From Botrytis cinerea B05.10 (lineage: Eukaryota; Ascomycota; Leotiomycetes; Helotiales; Sclerotiniaceae), in NCBI RefSeq assembly GCF_000143535.2, contig NC_037310.1, forward strand, positions 1,364,001 to 1,428,000: a DNA stretch of 64,000 nucleotides. The letters are read 5' to 3'. A program made the position numbers and the translations under genes. Positions 46,401 to 60,049 of this stretch are shown in pieces. Position 1 is the first letter of the stretch; the number at the start of each line of letters is the position of its first letter. Below the pieces are notes generated by a model. The model saw only the letters and a list, made by a program, of their open reading frames with translations, was not told the DNA's origin and made no database searches.

Positions 46401-49400
46401 ATTTAGTTTTCTTTGTTTCGAATTTGTATTTATTAATACCAATTAATTATTGAATTATTTTATAAATATATTATTTATAATCTGTAATGTTTTTAAAATA
46501 GATTAGAATATTATTCAAATATATTGTATAAGTTTTATTTAGAAGATTAAAAAGAATATAATTAATATAATTCTAAAATAAAATAGATATATTGTAAAAT
46601 CCAAAAAACATTATTAATAATTCGAATAGATTGAAATAAATAATGAAAGTAGTTTTTCATTTATAGTTTTTTATAATTTATAATTTATTAAAGGTAATAA
46701 TAATATTAAATTTGATATAGATTTTTATATAATAAAGAATATTAAGAGTTTTTTTAATCAATAATAAGAAGTATTAATTCTTAATAATAATATTATTTAA
46801 ATTATAATAATCTTAATAAATTCGAATATCTTTTCTAGATTTGATAATCAAAAGAAATAAAACAATCAATTGAAAACAAGATTTTCAAATGAATCCTTTA
46901 TTCAAATTATTATTGAATTATTAATAAATAATTCGAAATTTGATTAGGGATATTGAATAACCTTTATTATATAATAATTCTTTGTTTAATGTAATTTCGA
47001 TTTTATAATTCCAAAAATATTATAGTGAAAGTTTATTTATTAAAAATAATAGAAACTTTGGATATAGATTGTAAAGCTAGGAAGATAGCTTATTTTGAAT
47101 CTCTATAATAAAAGGAACAAATCAATTCATCTTTTTTATAAATTTATTAATATTATTATCTATTAAGTTATAATATAATTGAATAATATCTCTAATTATT
47201 ATATAATATAATTTACAAGCTTTATTCAATTCATTCTAGAATATTTTTATAATATAAGTATTTAAGGTTTTATAAAATTAAATAAAATTATTAATTATAA
47301 AAAACTTTATATTCTATATTTCAGATTGAATATCTTATAGAATATTGAATGATTTGTTTATAAAATTCAATAACATTAATATATATAATAAAAATAGAAT
47401 GTTTTTGTTTTGTAATAATTTTTTATATATTTTAAAATCAATAATTGTTCGAATCGGAATTAATTTCAGAACTAATTGATTCAGAATCATTTTAATTCAA
47501 AATTCCATTTCACTATTAATACAATAAATATAATATAGATTCGATTCGAATGAAGCTTTGGAATTGATAATATTGAAATTTCTTTAAACATTTTGAATTT
47601 CAATATATTCAAAAATTGTAAATTGATTTCGAAATAATAATAAAGTATTCTTGTAGCTTTTGTTAATGATTTCTTTTATAAAGATTGATTTCGGAATAAA
47701 TTTTTATAAAAATGATTTAAAATCGATTAATACAACTTTGTAACTTTTTTACAAAGTTGTTTTATAGATATTAGTAATATCGGGAATAATGATTGTTATA
47801 ATGCTAATGGGATAGCAATATCTCAAATAATATATAAATATAAATTTGAATATTATTATTGATTAATCGATATTGGAGTTGTAATATTGAAGTTATAGGA
47901 AATCAAGAATTATAGAATCTATAATCGATAAAATAATGATATAAAATAAATTAATCTTTTTATAATTATTGATTTGTATATCTAAAAGTGTATATTGTAA
48001 TAGAATATTGAAGGGTTTTTTATTAATTAGAAATAAATAATAAGTATAAGAGAAAGGGTATATAAAAATACAAAACTCGAAAATAACTTTTCTATTAATA
48101 AAATTATAATTTATAGCTTTATTATTTATGAGATTGATAAGTAGAATGATTATATTAAATGTAGGGAAGATTTCTATTGAGATTTTAAGAGATTTATTAT
48201 TTATTGATTTAAAATATAAAGAATCTCTAAATATAATTGATTTTTTAATTCATAAAAATAAATTTCTTATAAAGAATTTCAATTTACAATTATAAATCGA
48301 GATTAATCTTTTAATATATTTAATTGTAAAAATAAGCTTTCATTTTCCTTCAAATAAATAAATCTTTCGATATACCTTTTTAAATCAATTTTTTAAATAA
48401 GGCTAGAAGGAATTGGAGAGATATAATATAATAATATAAATGAGAAACGGTTGATAAACAAGAATGAATTTTGATATAAGAGAGCAATGATATTGTAATA
48501 CGATTCGAGGCCTAAATATTGATTGATTGCTAGAATATAATTAATATAAAAAATATATTTTATATTAATATTAATATTAATATTATATTTTGTATTATTG
48601 GTTTGTTTCTTTTTGTAATTGTTTTTAATATAATCGAGCTTTTTGTAATAAAAATAGAAATTGAGATTAATATATTATTTTTGAATATAACGAGATAAGG
48701 GATATTGATTTTAATAAACAATATTCAATTATATAGAATTGCTAAAAAGATTTGATATAGAAAGGGTTACAAAGAAATCTGCTTTTTATTATAAGGTTTT
48801 GATTAATTATAATTGAAATTGATATTTTAATTCTTTTATTAATTATTAAGGTGAGTTTTTTCTTTTAAATTATTATATATATTTTATTATTAGATTATTT
48901 ATATATCGATATTGATAGTAGAGAATTTATTAGAATAATTGATTGAAATATCGATTAGCTTTTGGGAAACCTTGAATTTAAAATTAGCGATTTATTATTT
49001 AATAGTTTTTTTATATTTTATAATAAACTATTTGAATTTGATAATAAAGTTATTAAATAAGATCTTCTTTATTTTATATTTATTATAATTTATAAAGGCT
49101 TTTTATAAAAGATTAAGAGTTTAATATTACTTATTCAATTTATATCAAATGTTTATAATAATGTATTATTCGAAGAATTAAAGGTTAGAATTATATAGAT
49201 TGTTAATGATTGTATTGAAATGTATTTGATTGTTTATATAAATAGAATTAAAGAATAGATTAATAAAGAATATAATCTTTTGAAACTTTGATTCGTTTTT
49301 ATAATTGATAGTTAAGTAATGATTTATTGTATTATAGAATGTTATATATTGATTTTAATGTTTTATAATGTTTTGTTTAATATTATTAAACTTTTTGGGG

Positions 49401-49891
49401 GTAATGAAATATTTTCGATAAAGTAGAGTTTATAGATTATTATAAATAACAAATTTTAATATTTTAATTGTATTTTTCAATTTGATAATCTTTGATTGAA
49501 TATTGATAATTTAAGTTTTTGTTATAATAGTTTAGATTTATAATGAATTTATAATCAATTTAATCGATTTAAATATAATTTGAATAATTGTAAAATATAT
49601 AGTGTTTGAATTATTGAATAAATTTATAAACGAAGAGATATTAGTTTTGGTGGAATTGAGAATATAATTTAAGAAAAGGAATTGTAAAGATAAATTAAAT
49701 ATAAGTATTTAAATAATTATTTTTAAAATACTTTCAAGATTGTAAAGTAATTTTATAGAGTTTTTAAACAATAATGGTTAGGGTATGTGATGGGTTAGTA
49801 ATGAATATAATTAATACAATCGGGGTGTGATATTAATAAAGTTTTTAATTAAAATGAAGTTGTAATAGTTTTTTATGAAGATAGTATAAAT

Positions 49892-50040
49892 TGTTAAGGT
49901 ATAAATAAAAACGTATATTATATTATAAAAATAGAAAAACTATAAAAGAGTGAGGTTCTATTTATAGGAAGTAGGGTATGTTAATAATCCGTGCTTAAGG
50001 TACGAAGGCAATTATAGAATATGTAGTTGGCGTCGTGACA
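49892..50040 (-). repeat. 149-bp LTR, second gypsy family (5' copy)
   Basis: Starts TGTTAAGG and ends GTCGTGACA, keeping the canonical TG...CA ends. Includes CTATTTATAGG, a TATA-like palindrome shared with the other LTR. Confidence 0.88.
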
Positions 50041-50988
50041 ATATGAAATGTATTGAAAAGTTTTAAATGTATTGATTTATAAAGTATCAAATTGAATTAA
50101 AGATATATTTTAATTATGTTTATAACTTTCAAAAAGCTTTTTATAAAGATTTTAAGTTTATTGAAGATTGATTTCGATTAATATCAAATATGCAAATAAA
50201 ATATAATATTTAGGATTGTAATTTTTATAATTTTAATAAAATAGGTTTTATAATGAGAATTATAAATATAGTAATGATTATTATTAATACTAAAAGATAT
50301 AATAGAAGTAAATCAATACAATTAAATAATCGAGAATGAGTTATAATAATAATATATGAAAATGAAAAGAATGAAACTATTTCTTTATTTCTAGTAATTC
50401 AAAAACAGATTTATTTTTCCAATTAATATACCGAAATCAATCTTTTTGTAGAATGGGTTATTAAACCTATAGCTAATGAATGAATAAATAATGAAACAGG
50501 TTTAGAATAATTGAAACATTTCAATAAGCATATCAAGAATTGAAGAAAAGGCAAATATCGAATATTGATATTAGATAAACATAAAAACTACAAATCAATA
50601 ACTTTTTAAGCATATTGTAAAAAGAACGATATTATATATTTATATTTACTAGTATATTCAAATCATTTAATTCAGCCACTTAATATTAACTATTTTAATA
50701 ATCTGAAACATTTATATAATAATCAAATTGATGAATTTATTAAGGTATATATCAATTATATTTCGAAAGTTGAATTCTTTATAGCTTTTAAAACTATATA
50801 TAAAGAATCGATTATTAATCAGAATATGAAATCAGGATTTCAAAGAGTAGATTTAATATTATTTAATTTTGAAGTTATTCTTTCGAAATTAAATATTCGA
50901 ATTCATATACCTACTTCCCCCTTTTTCGATTTAAATCAATGGATCTTTCAAACCCCTCACAATCTAATTAAAGCTTTTTGTTATAATG

Positions 50989-51554
50989 GATTAATAACAG
51001 ATTATAGAATCATTAATATATAAACTATAATAATATTATAGGTCTCAATAATTCAATTACAATATATCAGGGGATATTAGATATTCAAAAAAAGCTTCAG
51101 GTATATATATAATATTAGTTATAGAATATTTTAGAAATATAAAATATAATTCCTAAAACAATAGATTCTAGAAAATACTGAATATAATTTTACAAACTTT
51201 TTGTAAAGTTATATTAATAAAATCCCAAGGGATTAATCCCAGAATAAAAGAATAAATTAGAATATTAAAAGTTATAAGATTAATATTCTATAATAAATAG
51301 TTCAAAAACAATAGTACTTTAAAAGCAATTGATTATCCCAATTATTCAAATGAAATAAAGATTTATATAAGGGAATGGATTTCATTATAATATAAAGCTT
51401 TATATTTAAAATAATAATCATTAATTTTTTTATTATAATTACAAAAATTGTAATTAGTTATAATCTTATTGAATTCCTATTTGAAGTTTAATTTAAATTA
51501 TTTTGAAAGATTTTTAAATACTTTTATATAACTTTAAAAACAATTCCTATAATA
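50989..51554 (+). repeat. LTR, decayed first-family copy (5')
   Basis: Begins TGTTATAATGGATTAATAAC, the C-to-T/G-to-A version of the fresh LTR read on its coding strand, and ends CCTATAATA. Confidence 0.92.
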
Positions 51555-54030
51555 CTTTAAATATTATTTCTGTTTTAAATATTGATTTAATAATCAATTG
51601 CTAATATAGTATTTAGAGCTATTGTTATAGGTTAATTTATTAAAGATATTAATAATATCGAAATAATTAATATTTTAAAAAAGATTATTATTAATAAAAT
51701 CTTTAAGATTGTTTTATTAAATAAATATTAAGATAGTCGATAAAAGTTCGATATTTTCTTTTTATAATTTGAGATTTATTTTTAATTTAATGAGGATAAG
51801 TTTATTATTAAAAAATTCAAAAGTATATAAATTGTATTATATTTTTGAAGTAAAATAATTAAATAGATTCAATTATATTTGTGTAATTATTTCGAATATA
51901 ATGATAAGGATTATATATAATTTATTCAAACAATTTTTAATAGTTTTGAAGGATTTAAGATAAAGATTTATAAAATCTTTGGAAATTTTAATAAATTAGA
52001 AATAATGAAAGATAAGATTTTCAATTTTAAATAAATAGGATTAGTATTGAAATATATTACAGAATTTCGAAAATATATTAGAATAATTAAATAAAACGAA
52101 ATTGCTATTATAAATTACTATTATAAAGGATTCAAATCAAAAATCAGATTAGAATTAGAAAGATTTGTTGAGAGTATAGATCTGAATAATCTAATTCAGG
52201 ATTCTATCGAATTAGATAATTGTTTTTATAAATATCAATAAAGTTAAAAACTATATAAATCCTAAAGAAATCAAAAGCAAAGATGTTATTATAAAAATAA
52301 AGATAAATCATATTATAATCTATAAAGATATAGAAACCTTATAGAATTAAATATTATATATTATACAAATGGAAATGATAATTTAGAAAAGAAATAAAGA
52401 TAAAAAAACAATTTATATTTTGAATATAAAAAAGCAAAGTATTAAATAATAGATTACCAAAATAAAAAGACAAAAGGAAAAAGAAGTAATTTCAAATCTA
52501 AATTTGATAAAGATTAATTTAATATTATCTTTATAATCTCAGAAAACTTAATTAAATTTGAAAATATTAAAACTTTTATTGTTAAGAAATTTCAATAATT
52601 ATTAAAAGGATTATTATAAAATCAAAAAGATATAAATATAATAAATTTATAAAAACAAAAATATTATAAAACCTTAATATCTTTTGTAATAAAAGAAAAT
52701 CATTAAAATAAAATAAAAAATAGATTATATAATAATAAATTGAATAGTTTGTTATAATGAATTCTATAAAATCTATTAATCAAATAAAAAAGCAATTAAA
52801 TAATTTCTTAAAAAAAGAAAAATAAAGAATCATTGAAATAATATAATATATAAAGATTTAATTTTAAATATAATTTCATAAAAAGTTTGCAAAATTATTC
52901 AACAATTGAATATTATAAAATAAATAGAATAAATATATTATAAGATTTAAATAAATGGATATATATAATCAATTATAATAGATTTAAAGATTATAGGAAA
53001 TTTTATTGTATTGAAAACTATAAAGTATTTAAAAATATTATTTCGAATAAAATAATATGTTTATTGATTATAATTAATTAATAAACAATTAATAGAATTT
53101 GATAAAAGGATTTTGTAAAAAACAATTTCAGTATAAATGAATATAATTCAATATATAGAGATTATACAATTTGATATTATATTATTAAATTAATAATAGA
53201 TTATTTTAGAAATGCTATAATTAAAGATATATAATTCGAAAATAAATTGAATATAAGGAATTGTAATATTTGATTAATATAAAAGCGATTATAGGGATAT
53301 ACTAAAAGTATTTATAAAATATAATATACATTTAGAAAAATTGAATACAAATAATATTAATAATATAGAATACTTAATTTAGGATTCTCTATTAAAAGCA
53401 AAAACCAATATATCTTCTTTATAAATACAAAAATCAATAATATAATATAAAATTATAATCAAAACGAAAAAAAGATTTACAATATCAAAACAATATAAGA
53501 AATATAAATATATTTTCAAAAAACTAGAGATTTATAAGGTTTTACTAAAACACAAATTATAGGATTATAAAATAATATTAGAGAAAGGCAAAATACTTAT
53601 ATATATTCTAATTTATTCAATATCAATTAATAAATTAAAAAGATTTAAAGAATATATCAATAACAATTTAATTAAAAAATAAATCAGGGAATCTATATCC
53701 CAAATAGTTAATTCAATTATATAAATATTCAAAAAGAATGGATTTGATAAACTAATTATAGATTATAGAAAGCTTAATATATTTATTAAGAAGAATCGAT
53801 ATCCATCTTTATTAATTATAAAATTAAAAGATCGATTAAATAGAACTACAATATTTATTAAAATGAATTTATATAATGATTATTATTTAATTAAAATAAA
53901 GAAAAGCAAAGAATAGAAAACTACTTTCAAAATAAAATATAGATTATACAAATACCAAATTATATTATTCGAATTAATCAATATACCAGCTACTTTTATA
54001 AGATTTATAAATAATATATTATTATAATAT

Positions 54031-54261
54031 TTGAATATTTACTATATATATTATTTAAATAATATCCTAATATATTCAAACAATAAAATTCAATACATTA
54101 AGAACATTAATAATATTCTCAAAAATCTATTCAAAATAGATTTACTATATAAATTAAATAAATACGAATTTTATATTACAGAAATAGAATTTTTGAAATT
54201 TATTATATTAAATCAAAAACTTGAAATGAACAAAAACAAAGTTAAGGTAATATTTGAATAA
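54031..54261 (+). pseudogene. Reverse transcriptase fragment of the decayed first-family copy
   Basis: A 76-codon open stretch that aligns with the fresh element at YLDDILVYSNNKVQHIKDV: here it reads YYLNNILIYSNNKIQYIKNI, followed by KNLFKIDLLYKLNKYEFYI. The catalytic DD is changed to NN, as G-to-A RIP would do. Nonfunctional. Confidence 0.93.
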
Positions 54262-56084
54262 AAACAATTGATTATAATCAAAAAAGTATAATCCTTTTTA
54301 AGATTTATTAATTTCTATAAAAGATTTATTAAAAATTATTTAAAGATTATTATATTTTTGATTATATTAATTAAAAAAGATTAAGGGAGCTTTAAATAAA
54401 TTATCAAAATATAAAAATTATTTAATATATTTAAATAAACAATAATAGAAGAATTAATATTATTGATTTTTAATTTAGAAAAAGAAATTATAATAAAAAC
54501 GAACTTTTTGGATTTCATTATAAAAATAATTCTAAATCAATTAGATTAAAATAGAAAATACTAATTAATTATATTTTATTTTTGAAAATTATTATTAATT
54601 GAATTGAATTATAAAATATATAATAAAGAATTATTAGTAATAATTGATATATTTAAAAAATAATAAATATATTTAAAAGGATTGAAATATATAATATAAA
54701 TATATACAAATTATAAGAATTTGATTTATTTTATTATAATAAAATAATTAAATAAATAATAAATTAAATAATTAGAAATTATAATCAATTATAATTTTAA
54801 AATTTTATATATTAAAGGATTAGAAAATATTAAAGTCGATATTTTTAGTTGAAAATTAAAATATTAAAAAAACAAAATGTATAAATTATATATTATATTT
54901 TAAAAAGATAATGAATCATTAATTTATAATATATTACAATTTATAATAATATATTTATTAAAAAATAGATTCAATTATATTACAATAAGGATATTATTAT
55001 TATATATATATACAAAACAATAGAATCAAAATTCATTATAGAAAATAATATTATATATTTTTATAAAAAAGTATATATTTTGAATTAAATGATTAAGGAA
55101 TTTATAATAAAATAATATAGATTATTAGTATATAAATATTAAAGAATTATAAGAATATTTGTAAGAATATAGAAAATCAGTTATTTCTTATAAATGAAAA
55201 TAATAGTTAAAGAAATTATTAGAAATTGTAATATTTGTATATAAAACAAGTTATTATAATATGTTTTATATAATTAATTCTAAATCTCAAATATATTTTC
55301 TCAATTATGGAAATCTATTATATAGGATTTTATAATCAAATTATTATTTTCAAAGGATTTTATTATAAGAATTGAATATAATATAATATTCAATATAATA
55401 AACAAACTAATGAAATTTATATATATAATATTATTTAAGGAAATATAGAATACTAAGTAATTAATATATATATTTCTAAAAATTATAATAAGTATATATA
55501 AAGTATTAGATAAATTAATTTTGAATTAAAATAAACTTTTTATTTCGAAATTCTAAATTACTTTATTAATATTTATGAATATTAAAAGAAAGCTATTAAT
55601 ATCTTTTTATTTATAAATAAATAACTAAATAAAAAGAATCAATCAAATAATAAAAGTATATTCTAAATATTATATAAATTATTGATAAGATAATTAAATA
55701 GAATTATTATTTATAATATAATTTGTATATAATATATTGAAAATGGAAATTATGAAAATTATTTCAATATAAATTAATTTTAGATTTAATTTATAAATAT
55801 ATAAAATCCTAATATTATAAGAAGTTAATATTGAATCAGTAATAATATAAATTAAATAATTAAAAGATTTTTAAAAGTAATTGATTTTTGATTTAAGATT
55901 TATATTCTTTAGAATAGTAATATATTATAATATGAAATGTAGTATGGAATCTATATTTAAAAAAAGGAATAAAGTTTATTTATTATAATGAAATATTGAA
56001 ATCAAGAAATCAAATAATAAATTTGATTACAAAAAATTAGAATTATTCAAGATTAATAAAATAATAAAAACAATTAATTATTAA

Positions 56085-56340
56085 TTGAAATTATTAAATA
56101 TAATAAATATCTATTCAATATTCTATATATTCTTATTCAAATCAATACTATCAAAAATACTAAATACATTATTTACAGAAATTGAATTAATTAATTCAAA
56201 TGTTATATACAATATTGAAATAATACTAGATTACAAATATATCAAAAATAAAATAAAATATTTGATTAAATAATTAGATTATTTATATTCAGAAAACATT
56301 TGGGAATTCAAAGAAGATTTTAATTATTTTGAAAAACTAT
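56085..56340 (+). pseudogene. Chromodomain fragment of the decayed first-family copy
   Basis: Reads LFTEIELINSNVIYNIEI and LDYKYIKNKIKYLIK, matching FTEIEPVNPNAIYDVETILDCKYVRNKVKYLIKW of the fresh element; then a stop replaces Trp and the frame goes on (ENIWEFKEDF). Confidence 0.92.
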
Positions 56341-56589
56341 AAACATTCCATTTGAAATATCTATATTTGTTAATAAAACCTCAAAATCCGTTTCGAACAA
56401 TTTAAACAAAAAAGGATCAAAGAAATCGAAGGAAGAAGAATCAATAGAAATAAATATAATATCAATATTTACTATTTCTTTTTCAATATATTCTTTTTCA
56501 ATCTTTTCTAATCTTTTCTTTTCCTTTGCTTTTATTAATTCATTGAGAATTTGTAAATTATAATAAAGCATCTTAGATTTATATTTCAA
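56320..56589 (-). pseudogene. Trace of the antisense ORF in the decayed first-family copy
   Basis: An 89-codon frame antisense to pol, at the position of the plus-strand ORF in the fresh copy. It keeps KEKKRLEKIEKEYIEKE, SSFDFFDP, LFETDFEVLLTNI and SNGM, matching AEEQRLENERIEREKE, DSFAFDP, LSDAEIEALLAGV and SGGM. The N-terminal cysteine module is lost in further decay (towards 56850). Survival of this frame shows the ORF predates the split of the two copies. Confidence 0.85.
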
Positions 56590-56988
56590 TAGAAAACATT
56601 TCTACTTTTATAATTATAGGATTTTAATTATAACTTCTTCTTTTTTTTAATTCAACCTTTCTTTTTATCGGAATAAACTTTTCTAATTATTTTTAGATGA
56701 ATCTTGGATATTGTATTTTTTATTATTGTGAATATATTTATTATATTGTAAAGAATTAGAAAGCGAAATAATATATTTGTAATTAATATATTTGTATAAT
56801 GAATATGAAAGTATTTCGAAATCTTTTTATTTAATAAGATAAGCAAAATGGATTTGTTCTTTTCTTTTATTAATATTTAAAGGAGGTATAATAAAGAAAA
56901 AAAGAAATATTATAATTATTAAGTATACAAAAGGGAAGATATATTAATATAAACGCTTGGAATAAGTGCTAGGCTAAAAAGGGAATAA

Positions 56989-57564
56989 TGTTATAACGGA
57001 TTAATAATAGATTGTAGAATTATTAATATATAGATTATAATGGTATTATAGGTTTTAATAATCTAGTTGTAATATATTAAAAGATATTAGGTATTTAAGG
57101 AAAGCCTTAGATATATATATAATATTAATTATAGGATATTTTAGAAATGTAGAATATAGTTTCTAGGATAATAAGTTTTAGGAAATACTAAATATAACTT
57201 TGCAAACTTTTTGTAAAGTTATATTAATAAGATTTTAGGGAGTTAGTTTTAGAATAAAAGAATAAATTAGAATATTAAAAATTATAGGATTAATGTTTCA
57301 TAATAAATAGCTTAAAAATGATAATACTTCAAAAACAATCGGCTGTTTTAATTATTTAAATGAAATAAAGATTTGTATAAGAAAATGAGTTTTATTATAA
57401 TATAAAGCTTTATACTTAAGATAATAATTATTAGTTTTATTATTATAATTACAAAAATTACAATTAATTATAATCTTATTGAATTCCTATTTGAAATTTA
57501 GTTTAAATTACTTTGAGAGATCTTTAAACATTTCCATATAACTTTAAAAGCAGCTCCTATAATA
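56989..57564 (+). repeat. LTR, decayed first-family copy (3')
   Basis: Begins TGTTATAACGGATTAATAATAG and ends GCTCCTATAATA. It keeps a little more of the original G/C than the 5' copy. Confidence 0.92.
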
Positions 57565-57990
57565 CTTTTTCTCAATCAATATTAATTAAATCTCAAATAA
57601 TTTGTTATCAATCAAACTCCTCTATATTTATATTTGAGATTATATTAATTCTAATTAAAGATATAAAACGATTAGCTTATAAAAACACTTTTTTGAATAT
57701 AGAGAATCATATATTTCGAAAAACAAATAAAATATTAAATAAATATTAATATATAAAAAAAACTCAATTATATTAAAAAAGAATACTTATTAAATAAAAA
57801 ACTTTAAATATATTATTTTAATAAAAAATTGATATTCAGATTTAATATAATGAATATCAAAAAGAAAGGAATTCTAATAGAGAAGTATTTTTTATTTAAT
57901 ATTATAATAAATATAGGAAAATAGAATATAATATAAGAATTTATTAAAATAATAGAATAAATTCTAAATTATTAAATTTTTAATAATTTT

Positions 57991-58706
57991 AATTAATTGA
58001 TTTAATTATTATTGAATAATATAGATTTAAAATGGTTGAATAGTATAAAAAGTGGTAATTTAGTGATATTGATGATTTGGTGATAAATTATGTTATAGTA
58101 TAAATATATATTAGAGTAGTAGTAATTTCTGATTATTTAGTTGATAGATATAAATCTGTATTGAAATATTGAAAGTTGTTAATTGGTTTATTGAGGATTA
58201 TATATAGATATATAATTATAAGATTATTATATTATTTGTAGATAGGTTTATTTTATAAATTATTAATTTTATTATTAATAAATAATAATATTAGTATTAT
58301 AAATATAAGATTTAGAATTACAAAATTAAAAAGTATTATAGTAATAAGGAGTATAAGAAAAATAGGTTATAAATAAAGATTTATTTCGAATAGCGAGATT
58401 ATAATTATAGTTATAATTTGATAATTGAAATGTATAATATTGAATAATAAATGAAGATAAGGGATAATAATAAGAATATTAAATATATTGAGATTGAATT
58501 TAGGATATAGTGAAAGAAATTGATGATAGTAAATAGAAAAATGATTTGTTTAATAATTAAGAAAGTAATTGAAAAGAGAAAAGAAATTATAGAAAAGTGT
58601 ATAATATAATTATATAAGAGATAGAAAAGGAGATTGAAAAATGATTATAATATTCTCCTTACAAAATCTTTACCGAATATAATATTCCCTTACTAGAAGT
58701 AATTGA
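57991..58706. other. C-depleted decayed segment
   Basis: Follows the end of the pogo relic. The plus strand has almost no C while G persists (row 58021 has no C and 14 G), meaning C-to-T change on this strand only. Hints of a gag-like frame exist but none I can support. It may contain the right end of the first pogo element. Confidence 0.45.
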
Positions 58707-58708
58707 TA

Positions 58709-58743
58709 TCCCGACATCTTGCACTACCCCACATCTTGCACAA
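58709..58743 (+). repeat. Left TIR of the second pogo-like element
   Basis: Reads TCCCGACATCTTGCACTACC then CCACATCTTGCACAA, next to a TA dinucleotide. It is less decayed than the body of the element. Confidence 0.9.
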
Positions 58744-59428
58744 AATTTAGAATCCTATAAAATATCAATTACGAAATTTATATTAAGTTTCAAATTAGTT
58801 ATGGAAGTTTATATAAAGCTAGTAATAGTTCAAATCAAAGTTAAAGAGAAGTTTAATATAATTACTATTGTAAAAATCTATAATATCGATTGCTTTATAT
58901 TATATTGATAATATAAAAAGCAATTAGTTTTTTGTATTTTTATTTATAAAGATATCTATTAATATTTCAATAAAGAATAAGAAGAGATTTTAATTGATCA
59001 AATTAATAAGCTAATATAAAGATTTATATTTTTTATAAATTGTATAATCAAAAACTTAATAAAAAAGATTATAAATCGATTTGTAAAAAAGAATTAAACA
59101 ATTCAATTCATTAAAAAGTATAAAATATATTTTAAAAATCGGTATTTTTAATGTATTAATAATTTATATATTAAAATTGATAGTATTAAGCATTTTGAAT
59201 ATTTTTATAATTTAGTTAATATTATTTTTGTTTTATTATTGATTTATATTATATAAAAAGCTTTAGCTAATTCCTTTTTTTTTTCATTTAATTAATAAAA
59301 GTGATTATAAAATACAATATATTATTAAAAAACCTTTATAATTGGAATAAGAAAGGTTTCTTTATTGGTTTGATTTATATAATGAAATAGATTATGAATA
59401 TTAATATATATGAGAGGGATAGAGTTAT

Positions 59429-59597
59429 TGTTAGAGTCAATACAAGGTGACGACTAGCATATAATAGGATTCAAAAGAATATAAGACTTTTCATTAATCC
59501 CTTCCATCCTTCCCAAATAAAACTATATATAATATAAAAACTTTATATTAAATAAATAATTGGCCTAATATTAATCTTATATTAATATTTTATAATA
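59429..59597. repeat. LTR 1 of the non-coding element
   Basis: TGTTAGAGTCAATACAAGG at the start is well kept; the far end is decayed to TTATAATA. Confidence 0.85.
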
Positions 59598-60049
59598 AAG
59601 CCTTTCCTTTTAAGACTTTCATTTTCAAAAATTATAAATATTATAAAGAATTCGAAAATTTTAAAACTTATTTAATAAATTCCCTCTATTATATTATTAT
59701 ACTTTCAAAGCTTTATTAAATCCTATAACAATAAATCTATTATAATATCTATATTCTCATTTTATAAAGTTCAACTCCTTTATAATTTTAAAAACTATAT
59801 TATAATACAAGAATATTAAAAGTTAAATTTTTTAAAATCTTTAAAATCTTCAAAATTCGAAAATTCGAAAAAATAATTATTTCTTTTCTTTTATTCTATT
59901 AATATTGATTTGCTTTTAATAAAATAATGATTTGTATTCGATAAAACTACTTCCTCTTTTTAAACTTTTGTTTTTGAAAACTATAAAAGCTTGAAAATCT
60001 GAAAAATTAGAAATCGATAGTATTCCACTAGTATAAAACTAGCTGGGTA

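Larger units (their letters stand above)
43634..50040 (-). mobile_element. RIP-decayed Ty3/gypsy element, second family
   Basis: Two 149-bp LTRs (43634-43782 and 49892-50040) align over their whole length with transitions only. Flanks are ATATA (43629-43633) and ATATG (50041-50045), a 5-bp target duplication with one G-to-A change. On the minus strand around 46390-46280 the reading resembles the RT/RNase H junction (KMDSKKVSIIL..LKDLKYFFRFINF). Around 46030-45970 it gives IYFSSKYNIIEYNYKIYNKK, i.e. the NYEIYDKELLAI block of RNase H. A purine-rich tract (AAATGAGAAG on the minus strand) abuts 43783. 6.4 kb; all genes destroyed. Confidence 0.88.
50989..57564 (+). mobile_element. RIP-decayed full-length copy of the first gypsy family
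   Basis: 6,576 bases between LTRs 50989-51554 and 56989-57564, with a perfect CTTTT target duplication (50984-50988 and 57565-57569). It lies opposite in orientation to the fresh copy at 25902-32560 and is collinear with it. Gag fragments, RT (54031-54261), chromodomain (56085-56330), the antisense-ORF trace and the polypurine tract all fall in the expected order. It is inserted into the pogo/Fot1 transposase relic. Confidence 0.95.
43330..57990 (+). pseudogene. pogo/Fot1-type DDE transposase relic, split by two gypsy elements
   Basis: Three pieces read in order as one decayed transposase. 43330-43633 holds the N-terminal helix-turn-helix region (AIKVFQKDKKLNIQKIVRLY, then ELKEKVIIEYIFDINQRG). 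50046-50988 holds the second HTH and catalytic core (KYDYQR-like YNFQKAFYKD, NFNKIGFIMR, LNNRE*VIIII, LILDKHKNY, YSNHLIQPLNINYF, KVEFFIAFK, SGFQRVDLILFN, VILSKLNIRIHIPT, TPHNL). 57570-57990 holds the C-terminal tail (SQSILIKSQI, DIKRLAYKN, then a decayed zinc-knuckle-like tail). The catalytic Asp positions read D (LILD) and N (QPLN; D to N fits RIP). The frame runs across the second insertion exactly when one CTTTT repeat is counted once. Many stops; nonfunctional. Confidence 0.85.

Noticed and set aside
56652..56846. Minus-strand frame next to the antisense-ORF trace as its N-terminus
   Set aside because: It lacks the cysteine pattern and is in a different frame; I could not align it with residues 36-75 of the intact ORF.
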